Positions 34,949 to 47,300 of a DNA stretch of 64,000 nucleotides are shown here, one piece after another. Position numbers and translations under genes: made by a program. Source of the DNA: Acanthaster planci (lineage: Eukaryota > Echinodermata > Asteroidea > Valvatida > Acanthasteridae); contig NW_019091360.1 in the NCBI RefSeq assembly GCF_001949145.1, positions 984,613 to 1,048,612 on the forward strand, given 5' to 3'. How positions within the stretch are numbered: the stretch's first letter is position 1; every line of letters begins with the position of its first letter. The notes under the pieces are model-generated. The model made no database searches. It was not told the DNA's origin and was given only the letters and a program-made list of their open reading frames with translations.

Positions 34949-37900
34949 CAGCATGGGCCTGATAACAAAAGATGTCCACACAGCTGAAAAATGGGTTTAG
35001 AGGCCTTTGGGGGTAAGGGTTATCGGTAGCAAAAGGAAGAGGAACACTCAAGGAAGCCAATTACAAAAATCCAAAAAGAGTGTACACTGCATTAAAAAAA
35101 AATTTTGCCATTATTGGAGATTTCATAATTACATTATTCATTCATATTTTGTCTTCATTTGATATCAATGAGTGGTGCGATCACACAGTCACAAATTGCA
35201 TCTTAAATGCAAGATTTTTTTGGCAAATAATAACAAGAACGACGACAATAAAGCAATGACAACCGTGGAGTCCTCTACCAGAAAGTGCGCTACTTGAAAA
35301 ATCATCTTACTACAAGGCGAGGCATAACACCCAGACACGAGAACAGCAAGTCACTGTAGGAGCCTGATGTTTTTAAGCATTGCACACTATGGCAAGAACA
35401 GGAAACCTTATTAGTTAAACTTCAGCTGGCTTAATTTCAATCAAAAAATCTTGTTGGGTAAATAATTCCCTAATTTTTCCCCAATATTTATATAACTGTC
35501 TTTGATTATATTCTACTATTTGTAAAGAATAAAACTATTCTTTGGTCAAAAATAAGAATGTAATATATTTCTAAAGCTGCCATGTTCTTATTTCAAATAC
35601 AAAAAGTGCTATAGTGAAACTGATCAAAATCCTTCAAGTGGAATGCATATGAACAGGTGAATTTCAGTTACAAAAGAAATTCACATTTAACTAATGGCCA
35701 AAAAATCGTGCACTTACACAGAGAAAGACAAAACACATAAGAAAAACAAGAGCAAATTGCATACTTTTCAGATCTTATGCCTGTTTGAGAAGATCTGAAA
35801 TAACTCTTTTTAACTTTCCAGGAAACAGAGCCATCAATTTTGAAACACTTAAATTTTCAAAAGCCATTACAAATCTTACACAATGATTCCTGGAAGACAT
35901 GCTATGGGCTGCATTTAAATATGAGGAGGAACATATATCTTCCCATTACACGTAACGGTAAGTCCCACATCTGATCCCAATTTTGGTCAATTTTAACCTC
36001 CATTAGATTCCTCAACCTCAGCAGTACCCAAGGCAGATTATCTCAACCTAAATAGGATTTGAAGGACTGCATGGTGGACGTAGCAATAAGGGGAAGGTTC
36101 ATGATAGCAGGTTCATGATAGCAACACGTCTCTCTTGTGAGTGGGGCTCTGAAACTGACCAGTAGACTCAATGTTTCGGACAATATACTGTCGTCAGGAG
36201 AAATGGACCCAGCCTGCCAATCAGTAGGAATATGGCCTGATTCCAAGTTCTCGCTAAGGCCAGCAAATAAGATCATGTGATATGAAGCTAAGCTTGAAAT
36301 CAGATGACCTTGTCCAAGTTATTTGACAAAGGGAACGGGGCCGGATTAATTTTTTTGTGGGGGTGGGCCTAAGCACCAGCACGAACTCAGGGCCAGGCCG
36401 ATTATCCAATAGGTACAACAGGCACTGTGCTACAAAAGCAAGAGGGAGCTACAAAGAATTTTAGGGATGGACTAAAATAAAGCAGTTGACCATGCAAGTC
36501 TCTGTGAAATTATTAGAACATAACTAAGTGTATTGAATGTTTACAGGACCTCTTCCATGAAGTGGCTTAGAACTACTGTACATGTACATGTATGACTAAA
36601 CCTTCCTATTCCACTGCATACAAGTGTTTTAAAAGTAATGATTTTTTTTCCAGAAATGTGCCAGACATCTGCTCATTAAAATGATTACTTCACCTGGCAC
36701 TCATGTATAACTGTACATACAAGTGTACAATTTACATGCAAAGGTTGTCATTCTGAAGCACATATTGCCGATCTGAGTTATTAGTTTGGCCTGATTCGCT
36801 TAGCAACAGCACCATGCAGCACTGTGAAATTGAATGTCGCCTGCTCCCAGGGTGGAGTAGGGGGCCTGTAAACTCTGGGGCCTAGGGTACTGTTAATGCA
36901 ACCCTGACTCAAGGCTAGTAATCACTGAAATCTTGCATGTCATGTTTATGCCTAGGCTACTGCTGGCTACTTTAAAACTTTCCAAATGCCACCAATTCAG
37001 AGAGAGGTGATAATACATTCAAAAAGTTATGTTGTTAGTGTGTAGGTTTTGGGGTGTCCATTTACAGTAAATTGAAATGCATATGACAAAAATCCCTTCC
37101 TGTCTGAGGATAGGTATCCAAAACACAAAACTAATGGGAACTATCAGCAAAGCGTCTGGACAAAAGGCGGCAAAGGAATGATTTACACCATCTGTATAAT
37201 ACTCCTGTGTGGGTGTTCATGTATTTCATGTTCAGGTATGATATTTGACCCTGACAGAGAATCGGAAAAATGTCCCTGCAGACCTCCAAAAGTAGTTTGA
37301 CTAAGAATAGAATGGAGAAAATAACAAGAAACAACAGGACAACAAATTCCAAGATCCTTTTACCTCTCCTATGATGTGAATTATCAAATTTCTTATCATG
37401 TGACATTCTTCAGAGGGAAGGGAACAGTAAAACCAATATCATGCCTTATCACTACGGTGGGTTTTTTGTAGTTTGTATTTTGTAGTTTGTTTTTAAATTT
37501 GTTTGTAGTCAGTATGGGCACAGTGCCCAGTGTGCCTGTTGGATAATCTGGCCCTTGTGGGAAGTAATGAAGCATGTTACCATGGCAACCGAAAGCTAAC
37601 AACCAATGGCAGCAGTAGTCCATGATATGCACATGGCAATGAGTCAGTTGGGCGCTCCAACGGCACAGGCACAATATGATGCATGACGTACATCAGCTGT
37701 GAACATCAATACATGTGACTACTGTCAGTCCTAACAATGACCTTTGCGCATTGAACACATTTGAGCTAGCATGACGTCGGGTGCTTTTGTACTTGAATGA
37801 CCTCACCTTTGGGAAAAACTGAAGTGGCTCATTCCAGCAGCGCAGGCATAAAAATTAAGCATGTCGCGGGTCATTCCAGACAAGCAGAATGAGCGTGCTA

Positions 37901-38267
37901 GGTTGGCCCTTTCAATGTGGCCAAACGTCAACTCACACGTACACACGCTGAACATATTCATGCTGGTACAACATTAGGTGCGACGCAATGTTTTCATATA
38001 ACCTTGCCTTTCAAAAATACTGCACTGACTTATTCTTAACACTTATGATCATGTGACCTAACATCCTCCTGAATCAACAGCATTCTGGAATCAGAGGTTG
38101 TGACCAGAACTAATAAATTGTGTACATTTACCTTAATTCACTCTGGAAAAAATGTCAAAATTATTGGTCCCCAATAGGGCACATATTGCCACTCAGGCAC
38201 TTGACTTGCTGCAGAGCACTGCTTGCATAGAGGCATGGTTGATCACCTTCCTGATAGTACGCCCTGT

Positions 38268-38319
38268 TTAGGTGTGGTTGTAAGCATCATACCACAGTTG
38301 ACCAGAAGTTCTGAGGGAA
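38268..38319 (-). CDS. FADS: Gene C coding exon 10 (C-terminus)
   Basis: [16 protein letters not shown] then TAA at 38270-38268. Acceptor TTCCAG. Same length as in A and B. Confidence 0.94.
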
Positions 38320-41300
38320 CTGGAATCAAGAAGATGGACAGAGAGAAAGAGAGGATAATAAGCTTATATCGTCCAACAGTAAAGTCACCAAGTCAAACAC
38401 CTAGCACCAAGGTTCATATAGAATCAACCTCATCCCCAGCAGTTATTTATTTCCTTCTTGGATCTCTACGGTAACTAACCCCCAGAAAGTTGTAAATGTG
38501 AAAGTATTCGCTGTGAATGACGTCCACTGTCCTTGTTAAGCAATCCCTCTTTAAAATGTGAAAAAGCACACTGGCTGGATGGGAGTTTTACTTATTATTG
38601 ATATAAAAAAATCTGCTTGCTGATATATCACGCCACAAAGAATTGACTGCTTTTATACCAGACACCACAGAGTAAAAAACACTGATGAAGAGCATGGCCT
38701 GACACTATTCCTCATTGACAAATGTTTCCAAAGTTGTGGATATGCGAAGAATCCAATACCAGGGTGCAAAGAAGGTAACCATGGTGATACACTGTTCAAA
38801 CCATAGGGACAAGGTTGACACAGAGCATAAAATCTAACACCGATAGCCATTTTTCCATTCCCTAAATCCCGTATCTTCTTGTTTGAACTAGAAAGTTCCA
38901 TTTATCAAACAATCGCCGAACAATTACCAATCTCTGGGAGGATACTTCCACAGGCAAACCACACCCAACATAAGTGTTAAGTTATTATCGTACTTTTCCT
39001 CAAAACAACAAAGAAAAATGGTGATTCTTCTCCCAAATGCCTAACTAGATACTCAAAACTTCAATCATTCATCTGACTGGAAGGAAATGTGAAAATCATG
39101 GACTTACTAGACGATGTCTGCAAATGCACCCAGCAGTGTCTTGGATTGGTACCTCAAGCCGTGTTTCATGCACAGAGCTTTGACGTGGGGCACTATCTTC
39201 ATGTAGTTGTGCCTCGGCATGGTGGGAAAAAGGCTGTAACCAAAAAACCAAATGGGCTTCAGAAACTAACATCCGGTAACATCCACATATTTGGGAAAAT
39301 GAAGGTTGAAAAACATTGGCTTATTTCAAAACACTACAAATATTCCAATGTTTCTGATTTGCGAAGAGCATTTTCACAGCAATATTATCCTGACATTGTC
39401 AAGCTCTAAATATTACAAACATGTCACATGTATGAGGAAACGACAGTACTACAACTGTAAACTACTCTACAAGGTCTAGTATCCTATGACCATCGGTGTG
39501 GCAAAATTATCATAATTCAACCAACTTCAAACTGATCTTAGCACACTCTTTGTACGGATGATACAACTTTCTGTGAACATTGCTTTTGCACGCTATATGC
39601 ACCAGCATGAGTGGTAATTATAAAGCCATTTGCGAGTTAAATTTGAATAAAATCTGGTACACCAAGTTCTTTAAATTCACGTGAACATAACTACTTGAAT
39701 TCTCCATACTAAAACCACTGTTGCTATACCTTGTAATTTGGGGCAAGCTTTTGCTTTTTTACATAAAAGACGCCTTGCAACAATACACTGTTCTCAATGG
39801 ATAAGAACGGCACAAAGGAACCAGTCCACTCCAGAGATGGTGGTCGCTATGCAAAAGCTTGCCCCGAATCATGAGGTATAGCAACAGTGTTTTTAGTCTG
39901 GGGAATTCAAATTGTTACGTTTCTGTGCAATCAGATAACACAGTGTACCAGATTTTATTCAAATTGAACTCCCAAGTGGCTTATCATTAGTTATCACTCA
40001 AGAGTGAGAGGAACACTGCATAATTTAGTGCGTCTGTGTTGCATATCCGGCCTCATGGTATACGAGACACAGATCCACTACATTATTCCATGTTCTACAA
40101 GCGCAAGCGTGATAACGAATTTATCTTCAAGCAAATTTAACACATACTGAACATGTTATATTGACCTCAGCGCACAAACGCCCACTCTTGAATTTACAGT
40201 AAATTTTGCAGATTTATGTTTGCTCTCAGGGTCTAAATAGCACAAAGCGTGGGGTCAGAACAGCGCATTACACAGTGTTTGATATGAACCATGCAATACA
40301 TTATTATACTACTTGTTGGCATGGATTGACTAATCAGAATTGAGAATTTGAGTTTGCTTGAAGATAAATAGTAGTAGTACAGAGTACGTAATAGTCCCTA
40401 CTTCTCGGCTTCAAGTAAAATTTAAGTAAGTTGGGTTTTTCTTGGGCACATGAGGTCCCCTTATTAACCCTGCCACACTTCTCTGCTACATGACATGATG
40501 ATGGAGGTGTGGCTTTCAAGAATACTCAGTGAGCACAAAGAGTTAAGACTGCCAGTTCCAAGTGAGAATTGAGTGTGAGAATAAATGTTGCCATAGCGCT
40601 GGACACAAAAAATACATACGGCATCATCGCAACCATAACAACCAATCAAGTTATCCGTTCTTTACCAATTATGAGCTTACATATAAGCACAAGTTTCTAT
40701 TAGTCAATAAAGACAGGATATAAAAGTGCATGTAAAGAGAAAGATATTTCATTTACAGAGCAAAAAAGTTTGAGTCTTGAAGTTTCAATCCTAGCAAAAT
40801 GTTTCAATAGACAGCAAGCAGTTTTGCTGGAATTGATGTATTTTTATATTGAATTTACTTTTTCTGCCATGAGACATTTTTTATGGGCATGAAAGCATAA
40901 GAATAACATGAAATTAGTAAATCTCATACTCAATGTTAGAGTCGGCAGCCATGAAGGAAAAAGATTTCTTACTGGTGTTCGATCTGATAGTTAAGGTGGC
41001 CAGTAAACCAGTCATTGAAGAAGGAGGGCTGAACATTGCATGTGGCTTGTACTTGCAACGTCAACCAGTCCCGACGGTGGTCAGTATCTACCTCCATGGG
41101 GATGTGATTCATCTGGGTCACCCAGACAAACCAGTGACTCTCCAGGAACCTGAAAAGGTGGAAGGAAATGGTTGGAGATTTTGCATAGGTTTCAACCAGT
41201 CACCCTTCATCTACCTGGTGAGATAAGTGATACAGCATGGTTTGAGGATGGATAGTCACTGTCAGCTCCAAAAGGTACTGAAGTCCACCTTGCGAGCTAG

Positions 41301-44300
41301 TTTGTCAACTTTCAATCCGCTCTGAGCAGGAACAAAAGAGGATGTGCTTTGAAATGAAATTTGACAGTCCTTTGGTACTCACGCACTGCACAGGTGAACA
41401 AGTTAAGTGGGCTTGACGTGGAGCATGCTGAGTATGCGCGATGATTTCAGTCTAGGAAGTGTGGTCTTTCCGTGCACACCGATGTGAACTAGAACCCAGT
41501 CATATATACCAAGGTGCAAACATACGCATACAGACTGGCAATGAGGTCACTAATGTACGTTTATGCACCCTAAAGGAATGTAGTTGACTAGGGCCGTGTT
41601 CATTAGTAGGCCTACAATACAAATATGCCAGTCTTGGTGTACCCTGTATTCCTTTATTGCTGGTGAAATGCGTGCATATGCAAAGTATTGTGCAACTGAA
41701 TGTGCCGTAGAAGAGGGTTCTAGTTCCTGAGGCGGTAGGCCGAGGGAAATATTTCCCCTTCCCTTTAGCACACAAACTGACATAAAAAGATTCATTGCCA
41801 ACATGCTTAAAAGCACACACTACTTGCTAGCCCCCGACCGCAGCATATCAGGCTGCAATGTTCTGATCACACTCGTACCTACTGTCTCCATGGCATAACC
41901 ATCTCATCTTGCATGAGAAATTACAGATCACAGATTTGGTTTCCACTGCCCCCCTAAAGTTGTGTACCTACATCCATTTTACAGACCCCATTTTACCTAC
42001 AACTTGTATGAGGGGCCAAAGTTGGCAGAAATATGACTTCCCCCGCCCTTGAAATTCATTCAAAACAGACACGATTCCATTAGAATTCAATACGGCTGTA
42101 TTTTCATTTAGTATTAAATAGTACAGGTATCATTATCTAGTGTTCTGATAGCTGATGGGATTTTAATGCTTTGTGGATCACTCTTTGACTTTTGTACTGA
42201 GGGCCAGCCATAGTTTTAGCAGCCACTTGTAGGAAAAAAAACCCACAATTGTAATGCCAAAAGAGCAGACTCTATTTATCCCCAAATTAAGAACAGCAAA
42301 TCTTCATATGCACATGTGCAGTCCTACAAAACTGGACTGGTTTATCTATACCTGACAAACATGTACAAGCCAAAGGCACTCAGACCACCCAGCAGAGGTC
42401 CGTAGGTTGCGAAGAACCGGACAAAGAAGATGACCGTCCAAGCAAGATCCTTGGGAAAGAGAAATCAATTTGTTTACAAGCAGTCTAAACAGCTCCGTCT
42501 GTCCAGAAATAAAAATGTCAGTGAAAAGTGAATCTGAAAGGCCTTTTCACAAGAAAGCGCATTTTGTGTTTAACAGTCGGTAGGATACTTACAGTCCAGA
42601 CCTTCTTCGTAAAGATGTGGTACATATTCTCCACGTGGAAATAAATGGGGAGCAACAACGGTGGACCGACTGCAGAAAACATAATAAACCACTTTACATA
42701 TCAAAGAGTATTTGGTCAAACAGATCAAAAAAGGCTGTTACCTTACTGTGCCTTTTATTCTTTACAACAATATAAAGATTGATGTCTTTAACTTGGACAA
42801 CTTTGAACTGATGGTTGCAAGTAACACATTTAATAAGGGAATAAATATTTGCTTGGCCAGTCTTAAATGTACATTTAAGACTGGTTCAGGAGAATGGACC
42901 CGACTAATACCCGAGCTGCAGGTCGACCAAGCATATATTTATTCCCATTCACAAATGCCGTTTTAGTCAGAGTCAAAAGAGGTCAATATATGATAAATTT
43001 CCAAGCATTTTGTTTAAGAATTCTACTTTCATTTTGCCGCACACCCCCATCCATGTTATGGTATATTCTTTGTGCAAGTAATCCAGTAGAATCTCCACAG
43101 ACTTGGTGCGCGTGCCACAGCACGCAGAGACTTTTGAACAATAGGAATGGATTAAACCGTCTCGTATCCATGTGCCAGCGCAATTTTAAGCAGAAGGCAT
43201 AATAACATCGCAGCGGGCAATATCAAATTTCAATACATGGTCATGTTGCACGTTGCTGAATGGATGCTTGTTTCATGTGTCTACAAGGGGACAGTATAGA
43301 CTTGTTTTCCAACTTAATTATTCAATAGACTAAATAATCAAACTAAGCTTGCAAATTACACAATACTTAAAAGGTCCAACTTGAAACAAAGTTCAGTCTT
43401 CTTTGAGAGTAAAGACAAGACCCAAAATTAACTCCAAAACTGCACAGAATTCAAACAAAGATTAGTATGGTAGCTTGGGTGAAATAAAGGTCCAGGAATT
43501 GCTTGATGAAAATTTATTGCCATTTCAAATTTAAGCTCTGATCAAAATTTGAAGTATTTTTCAAAAATGACCAAGAAATTGAACATATTTAAAATGGTTT
43601 AATAGTTTGTTTCATATGTTTGAAACACTGTTTCACAGGAATTTTAAAAACAAAGCTGCTTCCATAGGGATGTGTGCAATTCACAGCCAATGTTAAGAAT
43701 TCTGATATGACCATATAAAGACATACACGGTCAACTGCATGATGTGGAAAGTGACCACCAGTCTAAAATTAGAAGTTCTGATTTGCATTTTTCTGATGGA
43801 TTGGTTGACTTGTTTTAACTTCAGTTTCCCTGTGGAAAGAAATTTTAAAAATCCAGACAACCTCAAAAAAGGTAGGAGGGAAGCTAAACATATTGTGTAC
43901 TGCAACTTAGACCAAAGAAATACTGAGTCAAATGCTCCCGGGGAGGTATCCATTGGGTAGCTTACTTAGGAAGAAGTAGCCCTGTTGGTAGTTGTAGGGC
44001 ATGAAGCCTCTCTTCAGGCTTGCCCACTTGATGGGCATTTTGTCTCCAAAGAGGAACAGGTAAGGCATGGTGATGTCAGGGTCCTTCTTGACCACATTAG
44101 GCTTGGCGTGATGCTGGAAGTGACGGTAGTTCCACCAATGAGCAGAGGCAGCCTTTAGAGAAGAAGACACCCATGGCGCAAACAATCAATTTCCCTACGG
44201 CTGAGGGGCCTACAATCCGCTCTTTTCAGATAATGTCACAATGCATTTTGTTTCTTTGTGCTGAGCCTTTGAAAAATTTTCCAGACTAGCTTACAGTCAT

Positions 44301-47300
44301 GTAGACTCCAATTTTGGGGGGAAATTTGACACAGCTGCAATATGGCTGTTTTTCCTAGACAGAGGTTGACATGCTCAAGGCACACGGGCCCGACATGCAT
44401 AAGGCTGTGCTCCACAGGCAAACTGACCATAACAAGAAGTTGAGACTGAATTGAAACTTCAAAGCTGTGATCATATTGAATATTTTCACATGCAAGCAAT
44501 ATTTCAAGAAAGATTAGGCATGGTACGGCCCCAACTTCCCTTGCCTCCCAGCTGTGCGATGGTCCGGAAAAGCTAAGTTCTATTTTCACCCATGCAGTGC
44601 CACATAGCAAATAATAGTCATTAAAGTTTGGATTGAAATGATGATTTCATTTCCAACTGGTAATTCTGACAGTTTTGCCAAGACAAAGTCTTGCACTCCT
44701 AATCTTCTCACTGTCAACACAGTGCACTTTTGACAATGCACAAACACCTGAGAAGATAAATGAGTTCACGCAGGGGGGGGCTTTGGCCAAGCCACAGCAA
44801 TTTCTACACATAGTACCAAGTGATGTACATGTACTCATTCCATTGCGTTTGTATGAACACACTAAGGATCCAACTAATCTGTGGAGGTTTAGCATTTTTG
44901 AAGCCCCAAAGCATCCTTGTGTTATGGCCATACCTCATTTCTCAATCTGATCTATGTCATTCTTAAGACCTTTTCCTGGCAATGATAAGCAGCTAATTCT
45001 TGGAAATTTCAACTAAAGTCAGACAAATTTTTTCTTTCTCTTTCGTCCATTGATTAAAGAGAGTTTTTCAAAGATAGCCACTTGTAGATAGCATTATTTG
45101 ACAACAAAATAGCCCCAAAACACTATTTTTGGCCTTAAAAAAGATCACTTTTAAGTGGGAAAGAACAGATGCCAATTCAAGAGTAATTACAGTATGCGGC
45201 ATGCAAAAATGACAGTTATCCCAAAACGGAGATATCTTGATTAACAACAGAGATATCTCTACTGTCAACAGAGATACCTCTATTTCTCAAAGTGCAAAGT
45301 GAACATTTAATTGTGAAATACAGATATTCACGATTTAATGTTAACTTTGCACCTCTAGAAATACAGATGTCTAATACGGAAATCTCTATTTTCAATGAGA
45401 TATCTCTATTTCACGATTAAATGTCAACTTTGTACCTCTAAAAATGGCATAAAATGTCAACTTTTCATGCTGTGAGAGGCATATCTACAAGATTTGTATG
45501 GCATTTCATATAACATCTCATACATATTGATGACCGAGAGCTAAACTCTCACTGGTCCCATCATCCTTATGTGTGAGTTGGTATTTTTGCTGTTTACCAG
45601 GCACGGACAGGCCAGTACAGAACTTTTCCCTGGGAACAGTTCCAGATTGCCTGGGTGCTGAATGCTATGCTACATGCACACTACATGTACATATGTGAAT
45701 GACCAGATGGAAGCACACGTGCTGCCTTTCCCTTGCCCCTGAAAATTTAATACCTACTGAATACGTCTGAGGTATGATAAGCAAATTCAACGTAGCCAAA
45801 CAAACCATGCTGTGTTTATATATCATGCCATTTTTTTTCTTTACTCTAAGGCAATGCCACAGAGTGATATTTCCTGCAGGTCAGGGTACCACAGGTTTAC
45901 AGGTCGTCTGGCGGGAACTGGTTTCGGCTAAAACTTGAAATTCGGTTTTTAGTTTCAGCCATAATCACCCAGTACCAAATATGAACCAAAATGAATAGGG
46001 GTGGGATTTAATCCAGTGAGTGCCGTGACATGGAATGACCCAGCAGCTATTACATTGGGCCCTGGATTCACAGGGGATTCTGAAGTCTGCTGACCTTACC
46101 TTCAGACCTCCAATGACAAAGTAATGCAGCCAATGGTTCCAGCGGGATTGACGAAAGACCGATAGATGACCCAGGTCATGCTGCAACCATCCAGCTTGGG
46201 CCTGGGGTCAATCACAACACTAAATCATTTGAAACGCACACATCATGCAACATGACTAGTAGGCTTACAAGGCTTATTCAGTTACTTGATTAATCAATTT
46301 GTGTGTGAATTTGTCAGTTACCTTGTTTTTACTACAAGTATGTCAATAATGATTCCATGCAAACAATCGATATCAAACTACTCAGTAACTTCTGTTTTTT
46401 ATATTGGACTGAACATAAGTCCTGGCTAACAAGTCAATATCACAGCCACAGTAATGTTATTACCCACAGTCAAGCATCTATCTAGGCATATACTAAAAGG
46501 CCAGTCAGGCCATCTCATGAATTCACTGCTTGTGTTTTATGGAATGTATGCATATTGCTGGAGCGGGTTAACTATCCAGCTTATAATTGAAGGGTAGGGA
46601 ATCACCTGTGAAATCGTGAGCAACACAGCTGTGAACAAATAAGGCAGCCATCCTGTTCCATAATACCACAACACCAGCCAACCCAGAACCTCAAGGGCAA
46701 GAATGTGGCCTAGGTGGGCAGCGTAGAACCAGAGGTTAGGGGTGAAGAGACCCATCTCCTCCGCCTGGGTTCGAAGGTCACGCATATCAGTCACGATGCT
46801 TGCCTGGGTGTTATAGGTGATGGAGACTACGATTAGCTTAAGGCCGACAATGGATGGGTTAAAGGTCATCGAGGAAGTACATGTATGTGAGAATATACAT
46901 GTAGTTGGTGATGTCGGCAAGTATTAAGTCTTAGAAATTGAAGAAAATATGCAGTTCTGCTTAAATTGCTTACAATTTCTCTAAAAACTTTAAAGACAGT
47001 TGGTCAACACGGAAGGATATCTGCTGAAAATGTGCTGGTGGCAAGTGGCTCACTCCCACTGCGTGATTGTTATGTGCCATATCAAGTCAGGCTACCTTCA
47101 ACACGCTCCACCTGAGATTTGCTTGAGAAAAATCCTAAAAACTACCGCTACCTTAACATACGAGTACCAAACAAAGGAAAATAAAGTTTCAGAGTGTTAT
47201 CTGCCATAGTATTTTTGTTACAGCCTCTGAACACTGAGGCTAGGAGCACGTTGCTTTGGTTTTGGTAGCATCTTTGAAGGCCTGTACGTATCTTCTTTTT

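Larger units (their letters stand above)
31306..38267. other. Interval between desaturase genes C and B
   Basis: No protein gene is supported. The left part probably holds a non-coding exon of gene B (see 32921-33200), and the right part the 3' flank of gene C. A repeat relative lies at 31925-32141, a short GT repeat at 34931-34948 and a 14-base tandem duplication near 36097-36125. The rest of 33200-38267 is AT-rich and shows nothing I can name. Confidence 0.5.
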
